A DNA stretch of 64,000 nucleotides. It comes from Myxococcus landrumus. Its GTDB lineage: Bacteria; Myxococcota; Myxococcia; Myxococcales; Myxococcaceae. The stretch's first letter is position 1. Each line of letters opens with the position of its first letter. Shown one piece after another: positions 33,598 through 40,601 of the stretch. The stretch lies in NCBI RefSeq assembly GCF_017301635.1, contig NZ_CP071091.1, forward strand, positions 1,703,001-1,767,000, written 5' to 3'. The notes below the pieces were generated by a model. It ran no database searches. It saw only the letters and a program-made list of their open reading frames with translations, and was not told where the DNA came from. Both the position numbers and the translations under genes were made by a program.

Positions 33598-34209
33598 ATG
33601 TCAACATCAAGCAAGGCGGGGTACCACCACGGGGACCTGCGGGCGGCGTTGCTGGAGGCCGCGATGCAGATGCTCGAGGAGGGGGAACCGTTCTCGCTGC
33701 GCGCGGTGGCTCGACGTGCGGGTGTCTCTCCCACCGCGCCGTACCGCCACTTCGCGGACCGGGAGGCGCTCGAGTCGGCGCTGGCCACGGAGGGCTTCCG
33801 CGACCTGAAGGCCAGGCTGACGGAGGGCCGCGCGCTCCCCTCGTCGGCGGCAGAGCTCGCCGAGCTTGGGGTCGCCTACGTCCACTTCGCGCTTCAGCGG
33901 CCCGCGCTGTTCCGCCTCATGTTCGGGCAGCCCTGCAGTGATGCGAGCGATCAGCGCGTCCAGGCGGCCGCCGAACTGCATGAGCTGCTCGCGCTCGTCC
34001 TGGGCCGTGTCTTCCCCGACGCCGATGTCCCGTCCCTCGCCACCGCGGCCTGGGGGCTGGTCCATGGCCTGGCGTTCCTGCACCTCGACGGCAAGCTCGC
34101 GACCACTCCCCGCAAGGACGTCGCGACGCGGGTGCGCTCCGCGTTCGAGGCCATCCTCTCCGCGAAAGCGCCCAGGACCTCGGGCCCCCCAGACACCACG
34201 CCGCGCTAG
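33598..34209 (+). CDS. TetR-family transcriptional regulator
   Basis: A 203-aa repressor. The N-terminal helix-turn-helix reads GYHHGDLRAALLEAAMQMLE, then FSLRAVARRAGVSPTAPYRH and FADREALESAL. The ligand-binding part has the WHG-type C-terminal domain with RPALFRLMFG (about residues 103-112) and TAAWGLVHGLAFLHLDG. It is divergent from the OYE gene with a palindromic spacer, so it probably represses that enzyme until an electrophilic or enone-like ligand binds. The ligand is inference. The stop overlaps the convergent DsrE-like gene by 4 bp. Confidence 0.9.
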   Translation: MSTSSKAGYHHGDLRAALLEAAMQMLEEGEPFSLRAVARRAGVSPTAPYRHFADREALESALATEGFRDLKARLTEGRALPSSAAELAELGVAYVHFALQRPALFRLMFGQPCSDASDQRVQAAAELHELLALVLGRVFPDADVPSLATAAWGLVHGLAFLHLDGKLATTPRKDVATRVRSAFEAILSAKAPRTSGPPDTTPR

Positions 34210-34667
34210 TAGCGGATGACCTGATAGCCCTCGGCCACCAGGCGGGACAGCTCCGCCACGCCGTTGTCCGCCACATCGGCCTGGGGCTGGAGCTTCTTCG
34301 GGTCGATGCCGAACTTCTGGAGCGCGTGACCGCAAGCCACGAGCCTCACCCCCGCCGCCTTCGCCTCCTGCGCCGCCTTGCGGACCTCCTCCGGAACGGC
34401 CTTCACCGTCGGGTCCAGCGCCACCACCGCGCGGCCATAGGTGAGCCACACCACGTCCGAGAGATATCCCGACTCCTTCGCGGTCTTGGCGTGCCGGAAG
34501 GAGCTGGAGAGCGTGCCGAGGTCCTCCAGCCCCGTGGTGGCCACGAAGACAAGCTTGCCCTGACGGGCGGGCACCTGCTTCTCGGCGGGCTGGGACGGCG
34601 CCGCGCCGAGCGAGACCCAGGGAGCGACGACGACCGCGGTGACGAGCAACAACAGGAATCGCTTCAT
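34206..34667 (-). CDS. Secreted DsrE/DsrF-like protein
   Basis: A 153-aa protein. Signal peptide FLLLLVTAVVVAPWVSLGAA, then a DsrE-type alpha/beta domain: KLVFVATTGLEDLGTLSSSF, YLSDVVWLTYGRAVVALDP, AAGVRLVACGHALQKFGIDP and SRLVAEGYQVIRY. The single Cys in VACGHAL matches the position of the active cysteine in DsrE/TusD proteins that handle sulfur transfer. Export to the periplasm is unusual for classical DsrE but common in this subgroup. The function is unproven. Confidence 0.75.
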   Translation of the reverse strand: MKRFLLLLVTAVVVAPWVSLGAAPSQPAEKQVPARQGKLVFVATTGLEDLGTLSSSFRHAKTAKESGYLSDVVWLTYGRAVVALDPTVKAVPEEVRKAAQEAKAAGVRLVACGHALQKFGIDPKKLQPQADVADNGVAELSRLVAEGYQVIRY

Positions 34668-34811
34668 CTGGCTGAGCTCCGAATCGGTTCGTGGCCCCCC
34701 GAGGACACAAGGAGCGCCGCGCGGAGTTCCCGCAAAAGTGTCGCGGCGACCGGACCTGAGGCAGTTGCTGCGCTTCCCTCCCGAGCCGTGCCGTAGTTCA
34801 CTGGCGGAAGA

Positions 34812-35297
34812 ATGCGTGAAACCTCATCGCCGAGTTCCCTGCTCATCACCGCGTTCAATGGCCTGGTCGCGGCCTATGACCGTGCCGATGGTGCCACTCA
34901 GTGGACGTTCACCGTGCCCGGCAAATCAGTGCCCGGCGCACGCTCTCGCCCGACCCACGCCGAAGCGCATGATGGATGGGTTTTCGTGCTCGCGGGTGGC
35001 TCCGAAGGAACCTTGAAGAAGCGCGTCTTCATCGAGGTGCATGCCCTCGACTATCTGACGGGACAGCCACTCTGGACGCAGCGCGTGGAAGGCAGCCCGA
35101 CGCCCACCTTCGCGGGAGGCTCGATGCTCGTCGAGAACGGCCAGGTCATCGTGGCCTACTACGACGTTCTCGCGGCATTCGCGGCGGACTCCGGAGCGCT
35201 CCAATGGAGTCGAAGCAGCGAGCACGGCGGCGGTGGACTGCACATGCCCCAGCTCCAACTGGGCGTTCCTGGCACACGAGCGCGTCAGTTGCTCTAG
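34812..35297 (+). CDS. Small PQQ-binding-like beta-propeller protein
   Basis: A 161-aa protein with about three propeller-type blades: LLITAFNGLVAAYDRADGAT, VFIEVHALDYLTGQPLWTQR and VIVAYYDVLAAFAADSGALQ. The AxDxxTGxxLW phrase is the PQQ/YVTN repeat hallmark. There is no signal peptide. Full PQQ propellers have six to eight blades, so this is either a small oligomerising form or a fragment. The C-terminus (HMPQLQLGVPGTRARQLL) is clean and the gene is bounded by its own stop. No partner gene is evident. Confidence 0.6.
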   Translation: MRETSSPSSLLITAFNGLVAAYDRADGATQWTFTVPGKSVPGARSRPTHAEAHDGWVFVLAGGSEGTLKKRVFIEVHALDYLTGQPLWTQRVEGSPTPTFAGGSMLVENGQVIVAYYDVLAAFAADSGALQWSRSSEHGGGGLHMPQLQLGVPGTRARQLL

Positions 35298-35318
35298 CGC
35301 TCGTTCCATCCCGCCTCC

Positions 35319-35374
35319 GCGCCCCGCCTCCCTGGAAGCCGTCTCGGTATCGAGCGGCCTGGAGGCTGGGGCGC
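35319..35374. terminator. Bulged inverted repeat between convergent genes
   Basis: GCGCCCCGCCTCC (35319-35331) pairs with GGAGGCTGGGGCGC (35361-35374) with one bulged T; the loop is 29 bases. It lies between two converging stop codons, consistent with a bidirectional terminator. Confidence 0.4.
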
Positions 35375-35390
35375 AGAGTCCCACGCCCGG

Positions 35391-37145
35391 CTACGGCGCG
35401 GGCATCCAGTCCAGGCCCATGTATCTGCCACCGCCCGACTTCACGGTCTGGATATCGCCACCGTCGGCCAGCCTGGCACTCCGGATCGCTTCACCCAGCC
35501 AATCCGCCCAATACAACCGACCGGCCGCGACATCGATGGCAATCCCATGCACCGCGGTCTGGTTCGTCACCAGCGTGGTGACGTTGGAGCCATCCAGATT
35601 GGCGACATAGATGCTGTTCGCGCGGGTCGTGAAGTACAGCTTCCCACCGCTCGAGTTGATCGCCATCCCCACCCCCTGCCCCCCCAGGTTCGAGGCAATG
35701 GTCTCCACTTGGGTTCCATCCAGGTTGAATCGGATGATCGCGGTGTTGTTATAGGTAATGACATACACCTTGCCCCGCGAGCCATCGACCACGAGGGCGG
35801 ACGGGCTGTCGAGACCGCCGACGACCTCCGTGGGATTGGTGCCATCCAGGTCGGCGCGCATGACTCGGTTCCCGTTGAAGTCAGACCAGTACAGCTTGCG
35901 GTTCGTCGCATCGACGGTCATCCCGCTGGGGAGACCTCCATTCGCCACGATATCGACCGGGTTCGACCCATCACTGTTCATGCGGACGAGGGCGTTGTCT
36001 CGCTTGTAGAAGACGGCCCGGGTCACCGGGTCCGTGGCGACGACGCCCACCCCAGAGATGCCCGTCTTGAGCTCCACCGCATTCGCGCCGTCCACGTCCG
36101 CCTTCCACAGCGAGCCGGAGGCAGAGACCCAGTAGAGGCTCGCGGAACCCGTGACCTCGACCGTGAACGTGGTGGACGTGGTGGCGAAACCGTCACTCAC
36201 CGCGAGGGTGATGGTGGTGGTGCCACTGACGCCGGAGGTCGGAATGACGTTGAGGGTGCGGTGGGAGCCAGAGCCCCCCAGGACCAGCTTGCTGGGGTCG
36301 TTGGGCACCAGGGCCGTATTGGAGGACGTGGCGGAGACCGTGAGGCCGTCCGCGGCCGTCTCGACGTCGCCCACGGTGAAGGCCAGCTCTCCCGTCGAGC
36401 CCCCCGAGGGGACACGCTGGTGGGCCACGGGAGACGCCGTGGGGGCGTCATTCACCGCGGTGACGTCGACCGTGAAGGTGGTGGAGGTGGAGAGGGTGCC
36501 ATCGCTCACCGCGAGGGTGATGGTGGTGGAGCCGCTGGCGTTGGCGACGGGAACCACCTTGAGGGTGCGGTGGGTGCTGGAGCCGCCGACCACGAGGTTC
36601 GCGGCGACATTGGGCACCAGGGCCGTGTTGGAGGACGTCAGCGTGAGCGTGAGGTCGTCGGCGACGGTCTCCGCGTCGCCCAGGGTGAACGCCAGCTCAC
36701 CCGTCGAGCCATCCTCGGCGATGCGCTGGTGGGCCACCGTGGAGAGCGTGGGCGCGTCGTTCGTCGGCTTGACGGTGATGGACACCTTGCCCTGCGCGCT
36801 CTGGCCCCAGTGGTCGATGGCCCGGAAGCTGAGTGCGTCTTCGCCGTGGTAGTCGGCGCCAGGGGTATAGGTGACGGAGCCATCGGGACGAACCGCGCTC
36901 ACCGTGCCGTGGGCCGGGGCGCCGACGATGGCGAAAACGAGGGTCCCAAAGCCACTGGCGGGCAGCTTCACCTCGATGGGCGCGTCTTCAGCGCCCTCGA
37001 CAGCGATGCTCTGGGCCACCGGAGCCGCGCCGGCCTGCTCCAGGTCGTGACAAGCGACGAGCGTACAGGCCACCAGTCCAAGCACCCATCCAGCGCGCAA
37101 TGCGGCGGCGGGGGCTGCGAGTCCCTTTGATAACAAGAATGTCAT
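35391..37145 (-). CDS. Lipoprotein with cadherin/Ig-like domains and a YWTD (LDL-receptor-type) propeller
   Basis: A 584-aa lipoprotein. Signal LRAGWVLGLVACTLVAC with a lipobox Cys. Three Ig/cadherin-like domains follow (about residues 40-320): GSVTYTPGADYHGEDALSFR, then two close repeats each starting VNDAPT or TNDAPT and sharing GGSTGELAFTxGDxET. The C-terminal about 260 residues form a YWTD propeller (RKLYWSDFNGNRVMRADLDG, GRLYWADWLGEAI). Such proteins are surface adhesins or ligand binders. GAGGAG precedes the ATG with a 6-base spacer. Two AATGACTC direct repeats lie about 95-120 bp upstream. Confidence 0.85.
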   Translation of the reverse strand: MTFLLSKGLAAPAAALRAGWVLGLVACTLVACHDLEQAGAAPVAQSIAVEGAEDAPIEVKLPASGFGTLVFAIVGAPAHGTVSAVRPDGSVTYTPGADYHGEDALSFRAIDHWGQSAQGKVSITVKPTNDAPTLSTVAHQRIAEDGSTGELAFTLGDAETVADDLTLTLTSSNTALVPNVAANLVVGGSSTHRTLKVVPVANASGSTTITLAVSDGTLSTSTTFTVDVTAVNDAPTASPVAHQRVPSGGSTGELAFTVGDVETAADGLTVSATSSNTALVPNDPSKLVLGGSGSHRTLNVIPTSGVSGTTTITLAVSDGFATTSTTFTVEVTGSASLYWVSASGSLWKADVDGANAVELKTGISGVGVVATDPVTRAVFYKRDNALVRMNSDGSNPVDIVANGGLPSGMTVDATNRKLYWSDFNGNRVMRADLDGTNPTEVVGGLDSPSALVVDGSRGKVYVITYNNTAIIRFNLDGTQVETIASNLGGQGVGMAINSSGGKLYFTTRANSIYVANLDGSNVTTLVTNQTAVHGIAIDVAAGRLYWADWLGEAIRSARLADGGDIQTVKSGGGRYMGLDWMPAP

Positions 37146-37236
37146 GAGGACTCCTCGCGGCGCCCGACATGGGCGGCAAAACGCGGAGCGCGGGGTTCTC
37201 TGATGGTACGGGTGGCGCTGTCAATCCGGATTCAGG

Positions 37237-37266
37237 AATGACTCACGCGACGGCCCTCAATGACTC
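37237..37266. promoter_or_regulatory. Pair of AATGACTC direct repeats upstream of the YWTD lipoprotein gene
   Basis: AATGACTC occurs at 37237-37244 and 37259-37266, 22 bp apart (two helical turns), in the 228-bp spacer upstream of the YWTD lipoprotein. It may be a regulator site. No other clear signal is seen in this spacer. Confidence 0.3.
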
Positions 37267-37373
37267 GCAAACAGGTCCACTTCGGCCTGGCCGCTTCTAC
37301 ACCGCGTATCAGCCCAGGGATATGAGACCAAGGGCCTATGCGCGGCGGCGCGGACTCCCTCCTGCTCGACCGC

Positions 37374-37925
37374 TCAGGGGGCGTTGATGGCCTGGACGAC
37401 GAGAACATCCAGGTCGATGACATCGCCGGGGCTCCCCTCGGCGCCTGTCACCTCCACGGACACCCGCTCCGTGCCAGCGGGAGCCGTCAGCTCGCGCTCC
37501 GTCCGAACCCACTGCCCGGAGAGCACGGGGCTGGAGAGCGTCTCCGCGCGCAGCTCCTTCCCACTCGCGTCCCGCCATTTGACCTTCATCTCGGCGACCA
37601 GCGAGCGGCCGGTGGTCCCTCGCGCCCAGAAGGACGCGCGGTGAGCTCCGGGCGAGGCAGCGAACCCCGGCCAGTTGTCGGTGGCAACGCCCCAGCCGTA
37701 CGGCTCCGTCACCTCCACGCGCAGGCCCGCGTCGCCCTCCCTCGCGGCGGTGGTTGCTCTCGCGATGGTGACCGCGAACCACGCCGTCCAGACTCCGCCC
37801 CCCGTCTCCAGCGAAGCCGTCTCGGCGTCGAGCAGATTGGAGGTCGGAGAATGGTCGATGACGGCGGGATCGCAGCCCATCAGCGCCGCCGCCAGCCCCA
37901 GCACGCTCCAGCGACCCCGCTTCAT
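37374..37925 (-). CDS. Lipoprotein with a carbohydrate-binding-like jelly-roll domain
   Basis: A 183-aa lipoprotein; signal MKRGRWSVLGLAAALMGC. The rest is one jelly-roll domain of the CBM4/9 type: GVWTAWFAVTIARATTAARE, GLRVEVTEPYGWGVATDNW, HRASFWARGTTGRSLVAEM and WVRTERELTAPAGTERVSV. The ATG overlaps the FecR-like gene's stop (ATGA), so it is translated as the last gene of a sigma factor/FecR/lipoprotein operon. A cell-surface sugar-binding role is likely. The ligand is unknown. Confidence 0.75.
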   Translation of the reverse strand: MKRGRWSVLGLAAALMGCDPAVIDHSPTSNLLDAETASLETGGGVWTAWFAVTIARATTAAREGDAGLRVEVTEPYGWGVATDNWPGFAASPGAHRASFWARGTTGRSLVAEMKVKWRDASGKELRAETLSSPVLSGQWVRTERELTAPAGTERVSVEVTGAEGSPGDVIDLDVLVVQAINAP

Positions 37926-38953
37926 CGCCCTACCTCGCGGCGCTCGCAAGACAACGTCCCACGGGCACGCTGGACTGATTCCCCATAGAGCCCACGCCGG
38001 AACTGTTTCTCATGCAGGTCCCAGTGGGCACAGGCACGCCGCGAATCCTTGAGCTGATACGTCAGCAACGAGCCCAGCTCGAAGCTGAGGCGCTCTCGCG
38101 TCGCCACCGGCTGCTTGCGCATCGACTCCTCGAGGTACCTCGCCGCCTGCTCGAACTCGCGCCGGCCGCGCAGGACCTCCAGCTCTTGCAACACGTCCTC
38201 CACGCTCGGAGCACGAACCGGCGTGGGGGGAGCGCGCGAGGACCCCGCCTTCCGCTCAGGCGTCGCGAGCGACTGGGGCCGCTCCGGTTCGGGAGGTGCG
38301 GGCGCCGGAACAGCGGGCTCGGAGGGCGCTTCCACCGGCCACACCAAGGTCTGCCCCACCCTCACTTGAACGACCTCGCCATCGAGCCGGCGGAAGGCGA
38401 TGGCCCCCTCATGCAAGGTGACCGCGCCTCCCGTCCCCCGCTCCTCCACCGTGAAGCGCGTGCCCATGACCTCGATGGCACCGCCCGACACGAGCACGAC
38501 GGCGGCGGGTGCCCCAGGCTGGCGACGGTTCACGGAGAACTCCGCGCGCCCCCGGACCAGTCGAACCCCGGAGGGCTCACCGCGAACCACGAGCGGCCCC
38601 TGGTTCTCGAGGGTGATGCCTCGGGCGACATCCCGCAGGGCGGCCTCTCCCCCTTGAATCTCCACCCCCGCGGCCTCCTCCCGGACCGACAGGTCAGCAC
38701 TCGCCCGCGCGACCTCGAGTCCCCCGAGCGTGCGTGGAGACGGAGCACGCAGGAAGAACACCCCCAGGGCCAGCGCCACCGCCGCCCCGGCAAGTCCGCG
38801 GAACACGAGGCGCCTGTGCCATGCGGCGGGCTTCGACTCGCGAGCCTCTCGCAATCGCGCCCCCAGCCGGGTCTTGACGCCAGCGGGCATCCCTTGCTCA
38901 CGGCGCTGCGAGTCTTCACGCCGCAGCTCCGCACGGAAGTCACGGGGTGCCAT
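37922..38953 (-). CDS. FecR-domain membrane protein, probable anti-sigma factor
   Basis: A 343-aa protein. A basic cytoplasmic N-terminus (about 55 residues) leads to one membrane helix (LAGAAVALALGVFFLRAP), then a periplasmic FecR domain: GVRLVRGRAEFSVNRRQPG and GGAIEVMGTRFTVEERGTGG, with VTLHEGAIAFRRL and VGQTLVWP. A Pro-rich linker and a helical C-terminus with TPR character follow. FecR proteins relay surface signals to an ECF sigma factor. The ATG at 38953 overlaps the sigma gene by 14 bases, with GGAGG ahead of it. Its FecR C-terminal half is unusually long and helical. Confidence 0.85.
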   Translation of the reverse strand: MAPRDFRAELRREDSQRREQGMPAGVKTRLGARLREARESKPAAWHRRLVFRGLAGAAVALALGVFFLRAPSPRTLGGLEVARASADLSVREEAAGVEIQGGEAALRDVARGITLENQGPLVVRGEPSGVRLVRGRAEFSVNRRQPGAPAAVVLVSGGAIEVMGTRFTVEERGTGGAVTLHEGAIAFRRLDGEVVQVRVGQTLVWPVEAPSEPAVPAPAPPEPERPQSLATPERKAGSSRAPPTPVRAPSVEDVLQELEVLRGRREFEQAARYLEESMRKQPVATRERLSFELGSLLTYQLKDSRRACAHWDLHEKQFRRGLYGESVQRARGTLSCERREVGR

Positions 38954-39500
38954 CTTCCACCTCCCATCCCCCAGCGGACAGCCGGCCATGGGCGCGGCTG
39001 ATCAGCTTCGACACGTAGCCCTCTGACAGTGAGAGGAGCTGGGCAATCTCGCGCTGGCTCAGGTCGTCCAGAATCTTCAGTGCCATCACCACCCGCTCCT
39101 GCCCCGGCAAGCGGTCCAGCGCCGCCGTGGCACTGCGCACCGCCTCTCGCCGCACCAGGTCCTTCTCCGGTGTGGACTCCGTCTGCGTGGGCTGCGACGG
39201 AAACAAGAGCTCGGCGATGCGCTGTCGAAACGTCTTCTCGCGCCGCAGGGCGGAGAACGCCACGTTCTGCGTGACGCGAAAGAGCCAGCCCCGCACATCT
39301 TCCTCGCGCAGCCAGGTCTGGTGCTCCCAGGCCTTGAGGAAGACGTCATGGGTGATGTCTTCGGCCCACCCCGAACGACCGGCCGCATAGCGCATGGCCC
39401 AGACATAGACGTCCTCGGCGTGCTCCGCGTAGAGCGTGTCGAATGACACGGGCCGGGCAGGCACGGCGGGCGGAGCCTTTGAGTGGAGAGCACGCGACAT
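38940..39500 (-). CDS. ECF RNA polymerase sigma factor
   Basis: A 186-aa sigma-70-family factor with only regions 2 and 4. Region 2 contains DTLYAEHAEDVYVWAMRYAA and DITHDVFLKAWEHQTW, with VRGWLFRVTQNVAFSALRR. Region 4 contains LDRLPGQERVVMALKILDDL and SQREIAQLLSLSEGYVSKLI. It heads the operon sigma/FecR-like/lipoprotein. A GGAAAGTTT...CGTA promoter element lies 17-43 bp upstream, and the same element precedes the DUF1592 gene, so the factor probably drives its own gene and that operon. Confidence 0.9.
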   Translation of the reverse strand: MSRALHSKAPPAVPARPVSFDTLYAEHAEDVYVWAMRYAAGRSGWAEDITHDVFLKAWEHQTWLREEDVRGWLFRVTQNVAFSALRREKTFRQRIAELLFPSQPTQTESTPEKDLVRREAVRSATAALDRLPGQERVVMALKILDDLSQREIAQLLSLSEGYVSKLISRAHGRLSAGGWEVEDGTP

Positions 39501-39514
39501 CCAGCACCTGGGCA

Positions 39515-39543
39515 GCTACGAATGAGGCCGGGGAAACTTTCCT
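39515..39543 (-). promoter_or_regulatory. Putative ECF-dependent promoter of the sigma operon
   Basis: On the minus strand: AGGAAAGTTT, CCCCGGCC, 5 bases, CGTAGC. The -35-like GGAAA and -10-like CGTA are 17 bases apart, typical of ECF sigma factors. Element length, both boxes and the CCGGCC core match the element at 40566-40594 with no gaps. The -10 is about 17 bases from the ATG, giving a very short leader. Confidence 0.65.
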
Positions 39544-39549
39544 CGAAGG

Positions 39550-40488
39550 TTAAAAGCCCCAGGAAAGCTGGGCACCGGTTTCAAGCCTCACGCTTCCTCG
39601 AGACCACAGCGTGTCTCCCTCGCGCACATGCGTCACGGGCCGCAGCAACCCCAAGGCCACGCGCGCCTCCGCGGCGAACTGCTCGCTGAACCGCCACCGG
39701 AGCTTCATCCGAGCCCAGCCCGCGGGAGACACCTGGGTCCCCGTCGGCTCCGAGACCCAGGCGTCCTTGAGCCGGAACGAGTGGAAGACGAGGCCCGCGC
39801 CCACGCCGGGCTCGAGCCGCAGGCGCTCCGTCACCGGAAGCCGATAGCTGAAGAAGGCGCCCCCCTGCGCCTCGTACACGGTCAGCGCCACGTCGCGAGA
39901 GACCCCGAGCCCCGCCTCCGCATCCAGGCCGAAGGACCCCAGGCCCCGCCGGACGGAGAGCAGGAGGTGGGGATCGACCCCGGGACGGCGCCAGAGCGCG
40001 CCCAACCCCAGGCTCACGTCCAGCTCGGAGGGCCGCGGGGCGGCGGCCACGTCCTCGGGAGGCACCACCACGGGCTCGGGAACGGGCGCGGGAGGCTGGG
40101 GCCTGGGGGGTTCCGGTTCAGGCTCGGCGGGCTGTACCGCCACCACCCGCGTCATCTCGGTGAGCTTCTGTGCGACCTCCAGATGAAGCTCCGCGAGCGA
40201 CCCCCGCCCCACGCGAACCCCCTGCTCGACCCGCTGCCGAGGCCCGGTGGCCTCGAGTCCCAGTCCTTCGGGCGTGCGGATGGCGCGCAGTCGAAGCTGT
40301 GCCGGGCTCTGGGGAGAGACGACGGCGAAGCCCTCCTGAATCAGCCGCAGGGCCACCTTCCGCTCCAGCTCCACTCCATCCCACCGCCGATAGTCCTGTT
40401 CGGAAAGAGAGCGAAGGTCGAAGGAAACCGACACCGCCGGGGCCTGGGTCAAGACGACGAGGGAGAGCGCGCAGAGCAAAGCGGTCAT
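39550..40488 (-). CDS. Outer-membrane beta-barrel protein with proline-rich linker
   Basis: A 312-aa protein. Signal peptide TALLCALSLVVLTQAPAVS, then a small alpha/beta domain (LERKVALRLIQEGFAVVSPQ) and a Pro/Glu linker (EPEPPRPQPPAPVPEPVVVP). The C-terminal about 160 residues alternate in barrel style and end in an aromatic residue (LETGAQLSWGF), as recognised by the BAM machinery. It is upstream of and on the same strand as the sigma operon, 49 bp away. It may be the outer-membrane part of the sigma/FecR signalling path, but it lacks a TonB receptor plug. Confidence 0.7.
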   Translation of the reverse strand: MTALLCALSLVVLTQAPAVSVSFDLRSLSEQDYRRWDGVELERKVALRLIQEGFAVVSPQSPAQLRLRAIRTPEGLGLEATGPRQRVEQGVRVGRGSLAELHLEVAQKLTEMTRVVAVQPAEPEPEPPRPQPPAPVPEPVVVPPEDVAAAPRPSELDVSLGLGALWRRPGVDPHLLLSVRRGLGSFGLDAEAGLGVSRDVALTVYEAQGGAFFSYRLPVTERLRLEPGVGAGLVFHSFRLKDAWVSEPTGTQVSPAGWARMKLRWRFSEQFAAEARVALGLLRPVTHVREGDTLWSRGSVRLETGAQLSWGF

Positions 40489-40565
40489 GCGGTGGTGGCG
40501 AGAGTACCGTCGCCCGTGTCCACCAGCCAGCATCGACTGCCCATTCCCTCCCTCGCCCGCCGGGC

Positions 40566-40594
40566 AGGAAAGTTTTTCCGGCCGCGCGCGTAGC
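40566..40594 (+). promoter_or_regulatory. Putative ECF-dependent promoter of the DUF1592-DUF1552 operon
   Basis: AGGAAAGTTT, TTCCGGCC, 5 bases, CGTAGC: the same 29-bp layout as the sigma gene's own element. It ends 8 bases before the ATG at 40602, implying an almost leaderless transcript. Confidence 0.65.
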
Positions 40595-40601
40595 CAGGGT
40601 C

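Noticed and set aside
35391..37130. Plus-strand frames over the YWTD lipoprotein
   Set aside because: The minus-strand frame has a lipoprotein signal and repeats; the plus frames have shadow composition.
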